From Rheinheimera sp. (GTDB taxonomy: Bacteria > Pseudomonadota > Gammaproteobacteria > Enterobacterales > Alteromonadaceae), in NCBI RefSeq assembly GCF_020217005.1, contig NZ_JAIWOI010000014.1, positions 1-10,000 on the forward strand: DNA of 10,000 nt, read 5' to 3'. Shown here piece after piece: positions 1-6,117 of the stretch. Below the pieces are notes generated by a model that was given only the letters and a program-made list of their open reading frames with translations, was not told where the DNA came from and searched no databases. A program made the translations under genes and the position numbers. The stretch's first letter is position 1; every line of letters starts with the position of its first letter.

Positions 1-302
1 TGACCATGATAGGGCTGGGCGCTGGCGCTTTAGCCTATCCGGACTGGGTCGCTCTGTCATCTGATCACCTGTGGTTGTTTGCGCTGATGGGCTTAAGTGG
101 TGCTATAGGCCAGGTCAGTATTACCGAAGCTTTTCGATTAGCACCGGCTTCAGTGATAGCGCCTTTTGAATACACAGCACTGGTCTGGGGGGTAGGTTTT
201 GATATCGTACTCTGGCAGTTGTATCCGGATTTATCTTTGCTGATTGGTGCAGGGGTCATTATGGCCAGTGGCCTTTATCTTTGGGCACAAGAGCGGCGTT
301 AA
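1..302 (+). CDS. EamA-family (DMT superfamily) transporter, C-terminal part
   Basis: This is the C-terminal end of an inner-membrane drug/metabolite exporter of the EamA type. The reading frame is open through the left edge of the window, so the gene starts upstream and the ATG at base 6 is probably internal. What is seen is about 98 residues with three to four hydrophobic segments. They include the characteristic final EamA block: a G-Q...EAFRLAPASVIAPFEYTALVWG stretch (read as two parts, EAFRLAPASV and IAPFEYTALVWG), then a G-x-x-x-I-M-A-S-G-L-Y helix, and a short basic tail ending in ERR. EamA proteins normally have ten helices in two repeats, and this part corresponds to the end of the second repeat. 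The substrate cannot be told from this fragment. No clear terminator follows the stop. Confidence 0.85.
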   Translation, partial: TMIGLGAGALAYPDWVALSSDHLWLFALMGLSGAIGQVSITEAFRLAPASVIAPFEYTALVWGVGFDIVLWQLYPDLSLLIGAGVIMASGLYLWAQERR

Positions 303-365
303 TCTAACCTTTTTGGTGCAGCTTTGAACACCAGACGGGCAGGGCAAGCCCAGCCTCTGCATTTT

Positions 366-399
366 GTGTCATGCTATTGTCATTCTGTGGTTTTAGGAT
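366..399 (+). promoter_or_regulatory. Pho box and -10 element of the glpQ-like gene
   Basis: Two 7-bp direct repeats, GTGTCAT (366-372) and TTGTCAT (377-383), are separated by 4 bp. This gives the 11-bp period of the PhoB-binding Pho box (consensus unit CTGTCAT); each unit matches 6 of 7 positions. A -10-like hexamer TAGGAT (394-399) begins exactly 10 bp after the second unit, the arrangement known for PhoB-activated promoters where the Pho box replaces the -35 region. Transcription would start near base 406, leaving a short leader that holds the ribosome site AAGG (413-416). The downstream gene encodes a glycerophosphodiesterase, a common Pho-regulon function, which strengthens the call. Confidence 0.72.
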
Positions 400-426
400 G
401 AAGTTTTTGCAAAAGGTATAAACAAT

Positions 427-1644
427 ATGCTGATACAACAAAGGTTTTCTCTGCTGTCTCTGAGCCTTCTTGCTCTGAATTTTTTGCCTTTCGCTGTGAC
501 TGCTGCTGATGCCTGTCTGCATCCTCCTCTGGTAATTGCGCATCGTGGAGCCAGTGGCCATTTACCTGAGCATACTCTGGAAGCTTACCAACTTGCGATG
601 CGGATGGGCGCTGATTTTATCGAGCCGGATTTAGTGCCGACCAAAGATGGTCAGCTTATCAGTCGTCATGAAAATGACTTAACTCATACCACCAACGTGG
701 CCCTATTACCGCAGTTTGCCGATCGCAAAACCACTAAGCGTATTGATGGCATTCCAATCACAGGCTGGTTTAGTGAAGACTTCACTTTGACTGAAATAAA
801 GCAGTTGAAAGCCCGCGAACCCTTGCCTGCACTTCGCCCTCAAGGTGCTGAACATAACGATCAATACTCTATTGCTACTTTGGCTGAAATTGTCAGCCTG
901 GTAAAACAGTTTGAAGCCGATACAGGCCGTAAAGTCGGGCTTTATATTGAAACCAAACACCCGACTTATTTTCGTTATGATGGCCAAACTCTGGATGGTA
1001 AAGCGATAGCGCTTGATACCAGCAAAAAGCTGGTCCAGGAATTAAAGCGATTAAATTTCACTGATCCGGCACGGGTTTTTATTCAGTCGTTTGAAGTACA
1101 AAACCTGCTGGAATTAAAGCGGCAGTGGATGCCAGGTATGAAGGTGGCATTTCCACTGATCCAGCTGATTGGTGACACAGAACAGGCCTATCTACCACCT
1201 AAAGATAGCTTCTCTGTGCCTTATGATGTGTTTTACCATCAGCAAAAGGGCGCTGATTTAAAAGCTATTTATCCGCAAGGGGCTGGTTTTTTGTTATCAG
1301 CAGCTAAGCCTTTGGATTACTCCGCTTTACTGAATGATAAAGGCTTGGGTTTTGTGCATAGCTACGCTGCTGGTATAGGGCCATGGCGTAGCAGCATTTA
1401 TCAAAAGCACAGCCTGAACTTAAAACCTTTTGTAAAAGCAGCTCAGCTTCAAGGCTTAAAAGTACATCCCTACACCTTTAGGGCTGAGTCCAATTATTTA
1501 ATGGCCAAAGATGCTAAAACCACCTTTAGTTTTGATGAAGAAATGCAGGCATTATTTCAGCAGGGTATAGATGGAGTATTTTCAGATTATCCTGATTTAG
1601 CCTTAAAAAACCGAACGTTATTTTTAAAAGGCTGCTCACACTAA
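427..1644 (+). CDS. glpQ: Periplasmic glycerophosphodiester phosphodiesterase (GlpQ type)
   Basis: The enzyme hydrolyses glycerophosphodiesters such as glycerophosphocholine to glycerol-3-phosphate and an alcohol. The 405-residue product begins with a signal peptide (hydrophobic core about residues 9-25, cleavage near TAA-DAC), so it acts in the periplasm. The GDPD-family motifs are complete: HRGASG with catalytic His39, EPD with metal ligands Glu66 and Asp68, HE with His81, and YIETKHP with metal ligand Glu175. The closing GIDGVFSDYPD block is typical. The length is somewhat above that of E. coli GlpQ (about 358 residues). Cys30 and Cys403 could form a disulfide; the sequence before Cys30 is not a good lipobox. 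The start is chosen because AAGG lies about 10 bases upstream and the signal peptide follows directly. A Pho box precedes the gene, suggesting induction under phosphate starvation. No glpT-like partner is visible. Confidence 0.93.
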   Translation: MLIQQRFSLLSLSLLALNFLPFAVTAADACLHPPLVIAHRGASGHLPEHTLEAYQLAMRMGADFIEPDLVPTKDGQLISRHENDLTHTTNVALLPQFADRKTTKRIDGIPITGWFSEDFTLTEIKQLKAREPLPALRPQGAEHNDQYSIATLAEIVSLVKQFEADTGRKVGLYIETKHPTYFRYDGQTLDGKAIALDTSKKLVQELKRLNFTDPARVFIQSFEVQNLLELKRQWMPGMKVAFPLIQLIGDTEQAYLPPKDSFSVPYDVFYHQQKGADLKAIYPQGAGFLLSAAKPLDYSALLNDKGLGFVHSYAAGIGPWRSSIYQKHSLNLKPFVKAAQLQGLKVHPYTFRAESNYLMAKDAKTTFSFDEEMQALFQQGIDGVFSDYPDLALKNRTLFLKGCSH

Positions 1645-1649
1645 AATAA

Positions 1650-1682
1650 GGGCTTAGCAAATCAAAACAAAATGCTAAGCCC
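1650..1682 (-). terminator. Hairpin between convergent genes
   Basis: A perfect 10-bp inverted repeat, GGGCTTAGCA (1650-1659) and TGCTAAGCCC (1673-1682), encloses a 13-base A-rich loop. Read on the minus strand it begins 7 bases beyond the TAG stop of the GlyGly-CTERM protein gene and is followed by TTATTTTAG, a U-rich tail, so it should end that transcript. On the plus strand it lies 5 bases after the glpQ-like stop but lacks a U-tract, so termination in that direction is less certain. Confidence 0.75.
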
Positions 1683-1689
1683 CCTGGAT

Positions 1690-4641
1690 CTATTCCGTTG
1701 GGCCAGACTTAGCTCTGAACAGAGCTTTGCGCCGACTATACCAGCTCAGGAGAAGCAAACTGAACCAGTTCCAGCCAGCCACACCACCAGAGCCATTGCT
1801 TGGCTGCTCAGTGTTTTCGGTCGCTGCACTGACTTGAATATCCAAACTAAGCTCTGCACTGGCGCCATCCGGATCCGTCGCTGCCACAATCACGTTGTAG
1901 TTACCAGCTGCAGCAAAAGAACCTGTCAGCAGTTCATTATTTGTACCTGATAGCGTCAAACCGTTAGGTAGGGTGACCGCGGTGTAGCGAAGTGAAGCGC
2001 CTTCCGGATCCTGGATCAGGCTATTCAAACTCTGGCTAATCGCCTTACCCGCCTGAGCTTTAATCACAGCCGTTGTATCACGCACTACAGGGGCTTTATT
2101 TATTATAAGCTGCATCTGATAGTCTGCTGTTGCACCGGCCTCATCCATCAGTTTTGTCGTCAAAGTAAGGCTTTGCGTCAGTTTACCTGTCAACTCACCT
2201 TGCTCACTCAGACTAATGCCAGCCGAGCTTGTGGGACTAAAAGTAAAAGCTTGTCCTTCAGGGTCAACAAATAAAGCAGCGATGGATAGCTTCAGTGATT
2301 GCGCTTCGTTCACTTTTATAGCGTCCAGCGGCTGTTTAGGCTGAGGCGCGCTGTTGTAGCTGTAATTAAGCTCTAGCTCTGTGGATGCTCCCATTTCATC
2401 TGTTGCAACAATCAGCAGCTCACTCTGATCCAGTGCTTTACCGTCGTAGCTTAAACTGTCGCCTTCTATCATAAAGCCTTGTTTTATGTTGGCTAGTTTA
2501 AACTCCAGAGCCTGATACTGTTCGTCATCCTGCAGATATCCTGCCAGAGGGATACTAGCGACCTGACCTTGATTCAGTTTCAATTCTGCTTGATTTTCTG
2601 TCAGATAAGGCGGCAGGTTATAGTTGAACAAAGTCAGATTCGCTGCCTGCTGTTTCGATACTTCGATAAGCTTATTGAAAACCCGATGAACAACTGCCAC
2701 ATCAGTGTTATCTGTTGTTTCATGCAGCAGGCTCAGTGTTCCACTCTGATTATCAATTTGATAGAGCCTTAATCCATTTGACGGACCATACTCTGCTGCA
2801 AGTTGTTTACTCAATACCTTGAAATGGGGGGCAATCAAATTGTGTTGTGCCTGTAAGGCCAGAGCCGCAGTCTGCACTTTGTAACTGACCAGCTCGCTAT
2901 CTTGCTGGACAAAGAGGAGCTTTTCATTTCCATGCAGCCTGACAGTTTTCCCTGAGTTTATGTCGGACAGAACAGCACTTTTGTTCAGAGTTGTGCCTGT
3001 TACACTGTATTTGACGAGGATGTTTTCAGCAGAGCTATAGTGAAACAGCTGACCATCCACTTCGGCATTAAAATCAGGATTAGCCCAATCAGAATCTAGT
3101 TCTTGCTCTATCGTTCTTTGCGCAACTGTAACTATTTTATCCTGCTCAATTTTGAGTACATGCAGTTTGGTTTTCCCCGGGACCAGAATATAACTACCAA
3201 AAAACTGTAATTGCGCATCAGGATTAAAATCTGCGCCAAGCCATTCTGCATCATCAAGCTTGAGCAGAAATTTAGATTCCGGTTTTAGGATGTCGGTTTG
3301 TACATTTGCCAGCGTCAAGGCATTTTGACGCCATACAACGAACTGCCCTTGCTGAGTTTTTCTGATGTGTAAGCTGTATTGCCCGTCAAATTCGGCGGCA
3401 GAAAAAAAATCTCCTGTATGCCAAACACCCTGAGGAACTATTTTATCTTCGGCTATTTTGTATAAGTAGAAGTTTTTACCGTCGGAGTTGAGTGCCAAAT
3501 TGTCAGTTAGAGCAGTAAAAGACCAGTTTTGCTCGCCGTTCCAACTTATTCCCTGAGTGTTATGCTTCAATTCAAGGTCTAAACCGGAGTCAGAAAAGTG
3601 GTCAAAATTCAGAGCTGCCTCTGATAAACGGAACACGCCCGCTTCAGCCAGAATGGCTTCAGTGCCAGCGACGTACTCAGCGTCAGCTTCAGGTTGCGCA
3701 TCAAAATTAACCAAGTCAAATCTTAAAAACTGGTTATCTTGCCTGGCCAACAATTGACCATTGCGGCTGTCCAGATAGCGTAAATGCGGCCAGCCAGCTA
3801 AGGAAGCGCAATAATCAAAAGAGTTTTGTGGCGCACTTTGTGGGTCGTTTTCCTGAGGTATTTTATAACAACTCAATTGCTCACCTAATGTAAACAATAG
3901 TTTGCTTTGGCTTTCGTACCTCAGAGGAATATCAAAACTTTTAACATAAACAGGCGTCAATTTTTCATAGGTAGAAGTAGCTGTAGCTTTGAGAACGGCG
4001 ACTGTGGGTTTATCGCCCTCTACCGAAGGTAAAAATAATAAACTATCAGCCGAACTGAAGTCATAAGTTTCTGATAGTAAACGATAAGGGAGGGAGAACC
4101 TATTCTGAAGATTAAAGTTAAGATCTGGACTGACATTGTAGAGTTGATAGCTGGTGTCAGCGTAAATTTTACCCATTATGGTTTTGCCGTCGGACGAAAA
4201 CTGTAGATCTTGCAATAACACTGAACTTGCTGTTGGCTGAAGCTCCCCTGATGGCAGGATGTGAAACAGCCTTGGGGTTAAGCCTGGGCTAACAGGGAGT
4301 AATGCAGTGCCGTCAGCAGCGAGGTGCATCTTACTGAAAACAGCAAATTTATCGTTCAACAACTCTTTAGCTGAGTAACTGGCGAGATAAGTAATCTCTG
4401 AGTCTTTTTTCGAATAAATGCTCAGTGCCTGCTCTGTCCATATGACCAGGGTGTTGTTTAGCTCTAATAGTTTAGCCTCAGAGCCTAATACCGAACTTTG
4501 TTGAGTAGCTAGTTGAGTCAGACTGAACTGGTCAGCGCTCACATTTGTTTGGGTTGTCGCCAGAACAGGGGAAGCCAGGGCAAGCATAGGAAGCGCTAAT
4601 CCCATCATCTTCCATGATAATTGTTGCATTTTAAAGTCCAT
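1690..4641 (-). CDS. Large exported GlyGly-CTERM protein with Ig/cadherin-like repeats
   Basis: No specific function is recognised. The 983-residue product has a signal peptide (hydrophobic run ending near LASPVLA). A long region rich in short beta strands follows, to about residue 670, resembling a beta-propeller. Then come about three tandem 85-90-residue modules (roughly 675-764, 765-849, 850-941) with D-P/D-E-G and A-T-D-x-x-G-A-S signatures like cadherin/putative-Ig domains. The end is a GlyGly-CTERM sorting signal: Ser/Asn-rich linker, GSGGVAGWNW, a short hydrophobic helix FSLLLLSW, then RRK. In this class, type II secretion and rhombosortase cleavage place the protein at the cell surface; that is family knowledge. 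No catalytic motif was found. The start at 4641 is preferred over an ATG at 4647 because AAGGA (4649-4653) lies 7 bases from the former and 1 base from the latter. The tail after RRK (about 11 residues) is longer than usual. Confidence 0.85.
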   Translation of the reverse strand: MDFKMQQLSWKMMGLALPMLALASPVLATTQTNVSADQFSLTQLATQQSSVLGSEAKLLELNNTLVIWTEQALSIYSKKDSEITYLASYSAKELLNDKFAVFSKMHLAADGTALLPVSPGLTPRLFHILPSGELQPTASSVLLQDLQFSSDGKTIMGKIYADTSYQLYNVSPDLNFNLQNRFSLPYRLLSETYDFSSADSLLFLPSVEGDKPTVAVLKATATSTYEKLTPVYVKSFDIPLRYESQSKLLFTLGEQLSCYKIPQENDPQSAPQNSFDYCASLAGWPHLRYLDSRNGQLLARQDNQFLRFDLVNFDAQPEADAEYVAGTEAILAEAGVFRLSEAALNFDHFSDSGLDLELKHNTQGISWNGEQNWSFTALTDNLALNSDGKNFYLYKIAEDKIVPQGVWHTGDFFSAAEFDGQYSLHIRKTQQGQFVVWRQNALTLANVQTDILKPESKFLLKLDDAEWLGADFNPDAQLQFFGSYILVPGKTKLHVLKIEQDKIVTVAQRTIEQELDSDWANPDFNAEVDGQLFHYSSAENILVKYSVTGTTLNKSAVLSDINSGKTVRLHGNEKLLFVQQDSELVSYKVQTAALALQAQHNLIAPHFKVLSKQLAAEYGPSNGLRLYQIDNQSGTLSLLHETTDNTDVAVVHRVFNKLIEVSKQQAANLTLFNYNLPPYLTENQAELKLNQGQVASIPLAGYLQDDEQYQALEFKLANIKQGFMIEGDSLSYDGKALDQSELLIVATDEMGASTELELNYSYNSAPQPKQPLDAIKVNEAQSLKLSIAALFVDPEGQAFTFSPTSSAGISLSEQGELTGKLTQSLTLTTKLMDEAGATADYQMQLIINKAPVVRDTTAVIKAQAGKAISQSLNSLIQDPEGASLRYTAVTLPNGLTLSGTNNELLTGSFAAAGNYNVIVAATDPDGASAELSLDIQVSAATENTEQPSNGSGGVAGWNWFSLLLLSWYSRRKALFRAKSGPTE

Positions 4642-4706
4642 TCGCATTTCCTTTTTAACTAAAATCGCTCCATTGTGACGGTTTTTATTTGTAATGAAAA
4701 CAGGTG

Positions 4707-4738
4707 ATTATCTATGTGGTAAAAAAATAGTGCTTCAA
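4707..4738 (-). promoter_or_regulatory. Possible promoter of the GlyGly-CTERM protein gene
   Basis: The 154-base gap between the YqjK-like stop and this gene contains GATAAT (minus strand, 4712-4707), a 5/6 match to the sigma-70 -10 element. TTGAAG (4738-4733) could serve as -35, but the spacing of 20 is long; pairing it with the overlapping TAGATA gives 18. The gap has no strong terminator, so read-through from the upstream operon is also possible. Confidence 0.28.
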
Positions 4739-4795
4739 AGTGCAAAAAGTCGCGAGGTTGAATCCCGAAGAAAAGGTCAGGCTTTTTATACAGTC

Positions 4796-5053
4796 TCAGG
4801 ATGCAAAGATCATTCGGATCCAACGAAAACCCACCAGAGTTCGCATTGTTTTGATCGCTTTGTTGTGACGTAGCTGAAACAGGCAACCAAGGCTAAAACT
4901 GAGGATCAGGCCCGGAGCTGAGGTGATAAAAGCCAGGCTGTGTTCTTTTAGTTGTTGTTGTCTGAGCAGTAAAATTTCTTGTTGCAGCTTACTCTGCTCG
5001 ATGAACAAATTAAGTCTTTTTTGCTGTTGTTTGACGAGATAGTGGATCAGCAT
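4796..5053 (-). CDS. yqjK: YqjK-like small membrane-associated protein
   Basis: This 85-residue protein is the third member of a yqjD-yqjE-yqjK-like set. It begins with a Gln/Lys/Leu-rich amphipathic or coiled-coil segment (about residues 7-40, many Q, K and L). A hydrophobic stretch follows (about 43-61, containing APGLILSFSLGCLFQL), then a basic C-terminal part with RHNKAIKTM and FRWIRM. The same order of parts is seen in E. coli YqjK (about 99 residues). Direct sequence similarity is weak, so the call leans on position and architecture. The reading frame starts inside the end of the yqjE-like gene, overlapping it by 44 bases. The start is supported by AGGGA (5060-5064) with a 6-base spacer. 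The family's function is not established; it is thought to accompany YqjD and YqjE at the inner membrane. Confidence 0.68.
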   Translation of the reverse strand: MLIHYLVKQQQKRLNLFIEQSKLQQEILLLRQQQLKEHSLAFITSAPGLILSFSLGCLFQLRHNKAIKTMRTLVGFRWIRMIFAS

Positions 5054-5525
5054 TTTTATTCCCTGCTTTCGCTGAAGAGACCAGCGTCTTTAGTTGCTTT
5101 AGGGTGTTGGCAAAGCCCACTTGGGATAACAGATAACCCAGGCTGCGCCAGCAACAGATTAATAAGCCACACTGCAACAACACCAAAGCCAGGGCTGTCA
5201 CTAGTAATGAACTGGACAATTGAAACAACAAGTAACCTACCAGCGTCAAAATGCTGCCCCATAACAAAATCAAACCTGCTCCAAAGCAAACAACCAAAGC
5301 AGCAGCCAGCGTCAGGCTGCGTTCTGTCAAGTGCCATTCTGCTCTGGCTAGTTGTCCTGTTAGCTTAAGTTGTGCCTCGTAAGCCTGTTGCACTGATTGT
5401 CCTAAAGCAGCAAGTTGTGCTAGTTGATCTAAAGCTTGCTGCTGGTCCGGTGCCTGGTCAGCCTGACTGAAAATCGGCTGGTCTGGGTGCTGTTCCGGAG
5501 TTCCGGGGCTGTCGCCAGAGTGCAT
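5010..5525 (-). CDS. yqjE: YqjE-like (phage-holin-like, DUF1469) inner-membrane protein
   Basis: The 171-residue protein has a hydrophilic Gln/Asp/Pro-rich N-terminus (about residues 1-45) and a helical stretch with Leu-Ala-Arg-Ala-Glu (about 46-70). Two strong transmembrane segments follow, at about 71-100 and 105-126, then a basic Lys-rich tail. This two-helix layout, and its place directly after a DUF883 gene, is that of the YqjE/holin-X-like family. It is longer than E. coli YqjE (about 134 residues), mainly at the N-terminus. The start is supported by AAGGTG spaced about 6 bases from the ATG. The gene starts 23 bases after the DUF883 stop and its 3' end overlaps the YqjK-like start, so all three are surely cotranscribed. 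Holin activity is not implied; in enterobacteria the family is linked to stationary phase and stress. Confidence 0.8.
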   Translation of the reverse strand: MHSGDSPGTPEQHPDQPIFSQADQAPDQQQALDQLAQLAALGQSVQQAYEAQLKLTGQLARAEWHLTERSLTLAAALVVCFGAGLILLWGSILTLVGYLLFQLSSSLLVTALALVLLQCGLLICCWRSLGYLLSQVGFANTLKQLKTLVSSAKAGNKNADPLSRQTTAKKT

Positions 5526-5548
5526 AAATTCACCTTACCGTTTTAATC

Positions 5549-5872
5549 TTAACGACGACGCAATAAAGCTGTCAGTAACACACCAGCGGCAAAAGCTATA
5601 CCAGCAGTGGCCAGTGGATTTTGCGCTGCTAACTCGCGGGTTTTACTGTAAGAGAGCTGTAATTGTTGTTTAATCTCTTCTTGCTTGTGCGCCAGCGTTT
5701 CCTGAGAACTTGCCGCTGTTTTACGTAAGCTATCTTCTGCCGCCGCTGCTTTGCCCGCCACTGCGTCCACTGCATGATGGGCAGCTTCAACAGCTTTTTC
5801 TGTCACAGGTGAATTTAACGCGCTGTTGCTTTTTGTTTTGACTTGCTCGGTTGTACTTTGTGAAGTAGCCAT
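5549..5872 (-). CDS. yqjD: DUF883 (YqjD/ElaB/YgaM-like) membrane-anchored protein
   Basis: The 107-residue product has the DUF883 layout. It has a Ser/Thr/Lys-rich start, a long Ala/Glu/Lys helical region (about residues 22-80), then NPLATAGIAFAAGVLLTALL as a single C-terminal membrane helix and a final RRR. In E. coli, family members YqjD and ElaB are tail-anchored inner-membrane proteins that bind ribosomes in stationary phase; that role is taken from the family, not seen here. The start is supported by AAGGAG (5880-5885) with a 7-base spacer. It is the first gene of the yqjD-yqjE-yqjK-like operon. A near-consensus sigma-54 element lies about 64 bases upstream, giving an expected leader of about 50 bases, which is a different control from the RpoS regulation reported in E. 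coli. Confidence 0.88.
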   Translation of the reverse strand: MATSQSTTEQVKTKSNSALNSPVTEKAVEAAHHAVDAVAGKAAAAEDSLRKTAASSQETLAHKQEEIKQQLQLSYSKTRELAAQNPLATAGIAFAAGVLLTALLRRR

Positions 5873-5935
5873 AAGAAAACTCCTTGGTGAACATTAATAA
5901 ATGCAGCCTGATACTGCACTTTGCTTTATTACATG

Positions 5936-5951
5936 AGCAATGGCTGTGCCA
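5936..5951 (-). promoter_or_regulatory. Sigma-54 (-24/-12) promoter of the yqjD-like operon
   Basis: Read on the minus strand the site is TGGCACAGCCATTGCT. The sigma-54 consensus is TGGCACG-N4-TTGC followed by A or T, with a pyrimidine before it. Here a C precedes, TGGCAC and TTGC are both exact, the 5-base distance between them is exact, and a T follows. The only mismatch is A instead of G after TGGCAC. Transcription would begin near 5925, about 53 bases before the DUF883 ATG. No good sigma-70 promoter was seen in the same gap. Confidence 0.6.
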
Positions 5952-5989
5952 GATAAGTTACTTTAGTTAAAACAGAGGTTTAGCTTTTT

Positions 5990-6001
5990 CTTTTTTTGAT
6001 A
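5990..6001 (-). promoter_or_regulatory. A-tract with partial IHF-like match
   Basis: Minus-strand TATCAA (6001-5996) continues into a run of A residues broken by one G. TATCAA matches the first half of the IHF consensus WATCAA-N4-TTR, but the second half does not match. The A-tract could still bend the DNA between the inverted repeat at 6025-6041 and the sigma-54 element at 5936-5951. This is a weak call resting mainly on position. Confidence 0.25.
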
Positions 6002-6024
6002 TGAATGGCTGGAAACTGTAGAAC

Positions 6025-6041
6025 TTACCCGTAGTTGGTAA
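6025..6041. promoter_or_regulatory. Inverted repeat TTACC-N7-GGTAA, possible activator site
   Basis: TTACC (6025-6029) and GGTAA (6037-6041) form a dyad centred near 6033, about 108 bases upstream of the predicted sigma-54 start site at 5925. Enhancer-binding activators of sigma-54 commonly bind dyads at about this distance. The arms are only 5 bp, so chance occurrence is possible, and the protein is unknown. Confidence 0.28.
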
Positions 6042-6069
6042 TTTTTACATGGCAGTGGAGCAGAGCGGG

Positions 6070-6101
6070 AAAAGCCGGAGCTGGTGTAAGCTCCGGCTTT
6101 T
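6070..6101 (-). terminator. Rho-independent terminator of the TonB-dependent receptor gene
   Basis: A perfect 13-bp inverted repeat, AAAAGCCGGAGCT (6070-6082) and AGCTCCGGCTTTT (6089-6101), encloses a 6-base loop. On the minus strand it begins 16 bases after the receptor stop codon and ends in TTTT. The GC-rich stem core and U-run make this a strong terminator. It insulates the receptor transcript from the yqjD-like operon. Confidence 0.92.
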
Positions 6102-6117
6102 GTTACACTGAATAAAC

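Noticed and set aside
305..345. TGGTG/CACCA hairpin after the EamA gene as a terminator
   Set aside because: The 5-bp stem has a 10-base loop and no U-tract follows.
1672..1950. 92-codon plus-strand open frame opposite the 3' end of the GlyGly-CTERM protein gene
   Set aside because: It starts inside the terminator hairpin and lies wholly opposite a well supported gene; its translation looks like noise.
4763..4795. AAAAG/CTTTT hairpin after the YqjK-like stop as a terminator
   Set aside because: The stem is only 5 bp and almost all A-T, too weak to support termination.
4659..4886. 75-codon minus-strand open frame next to the YqjK-like gene
   Set aside because: It would need a TTG start, overlaps the better supported YqjK-like gene by 91 bases and has no recognisable domain or ribosome site.
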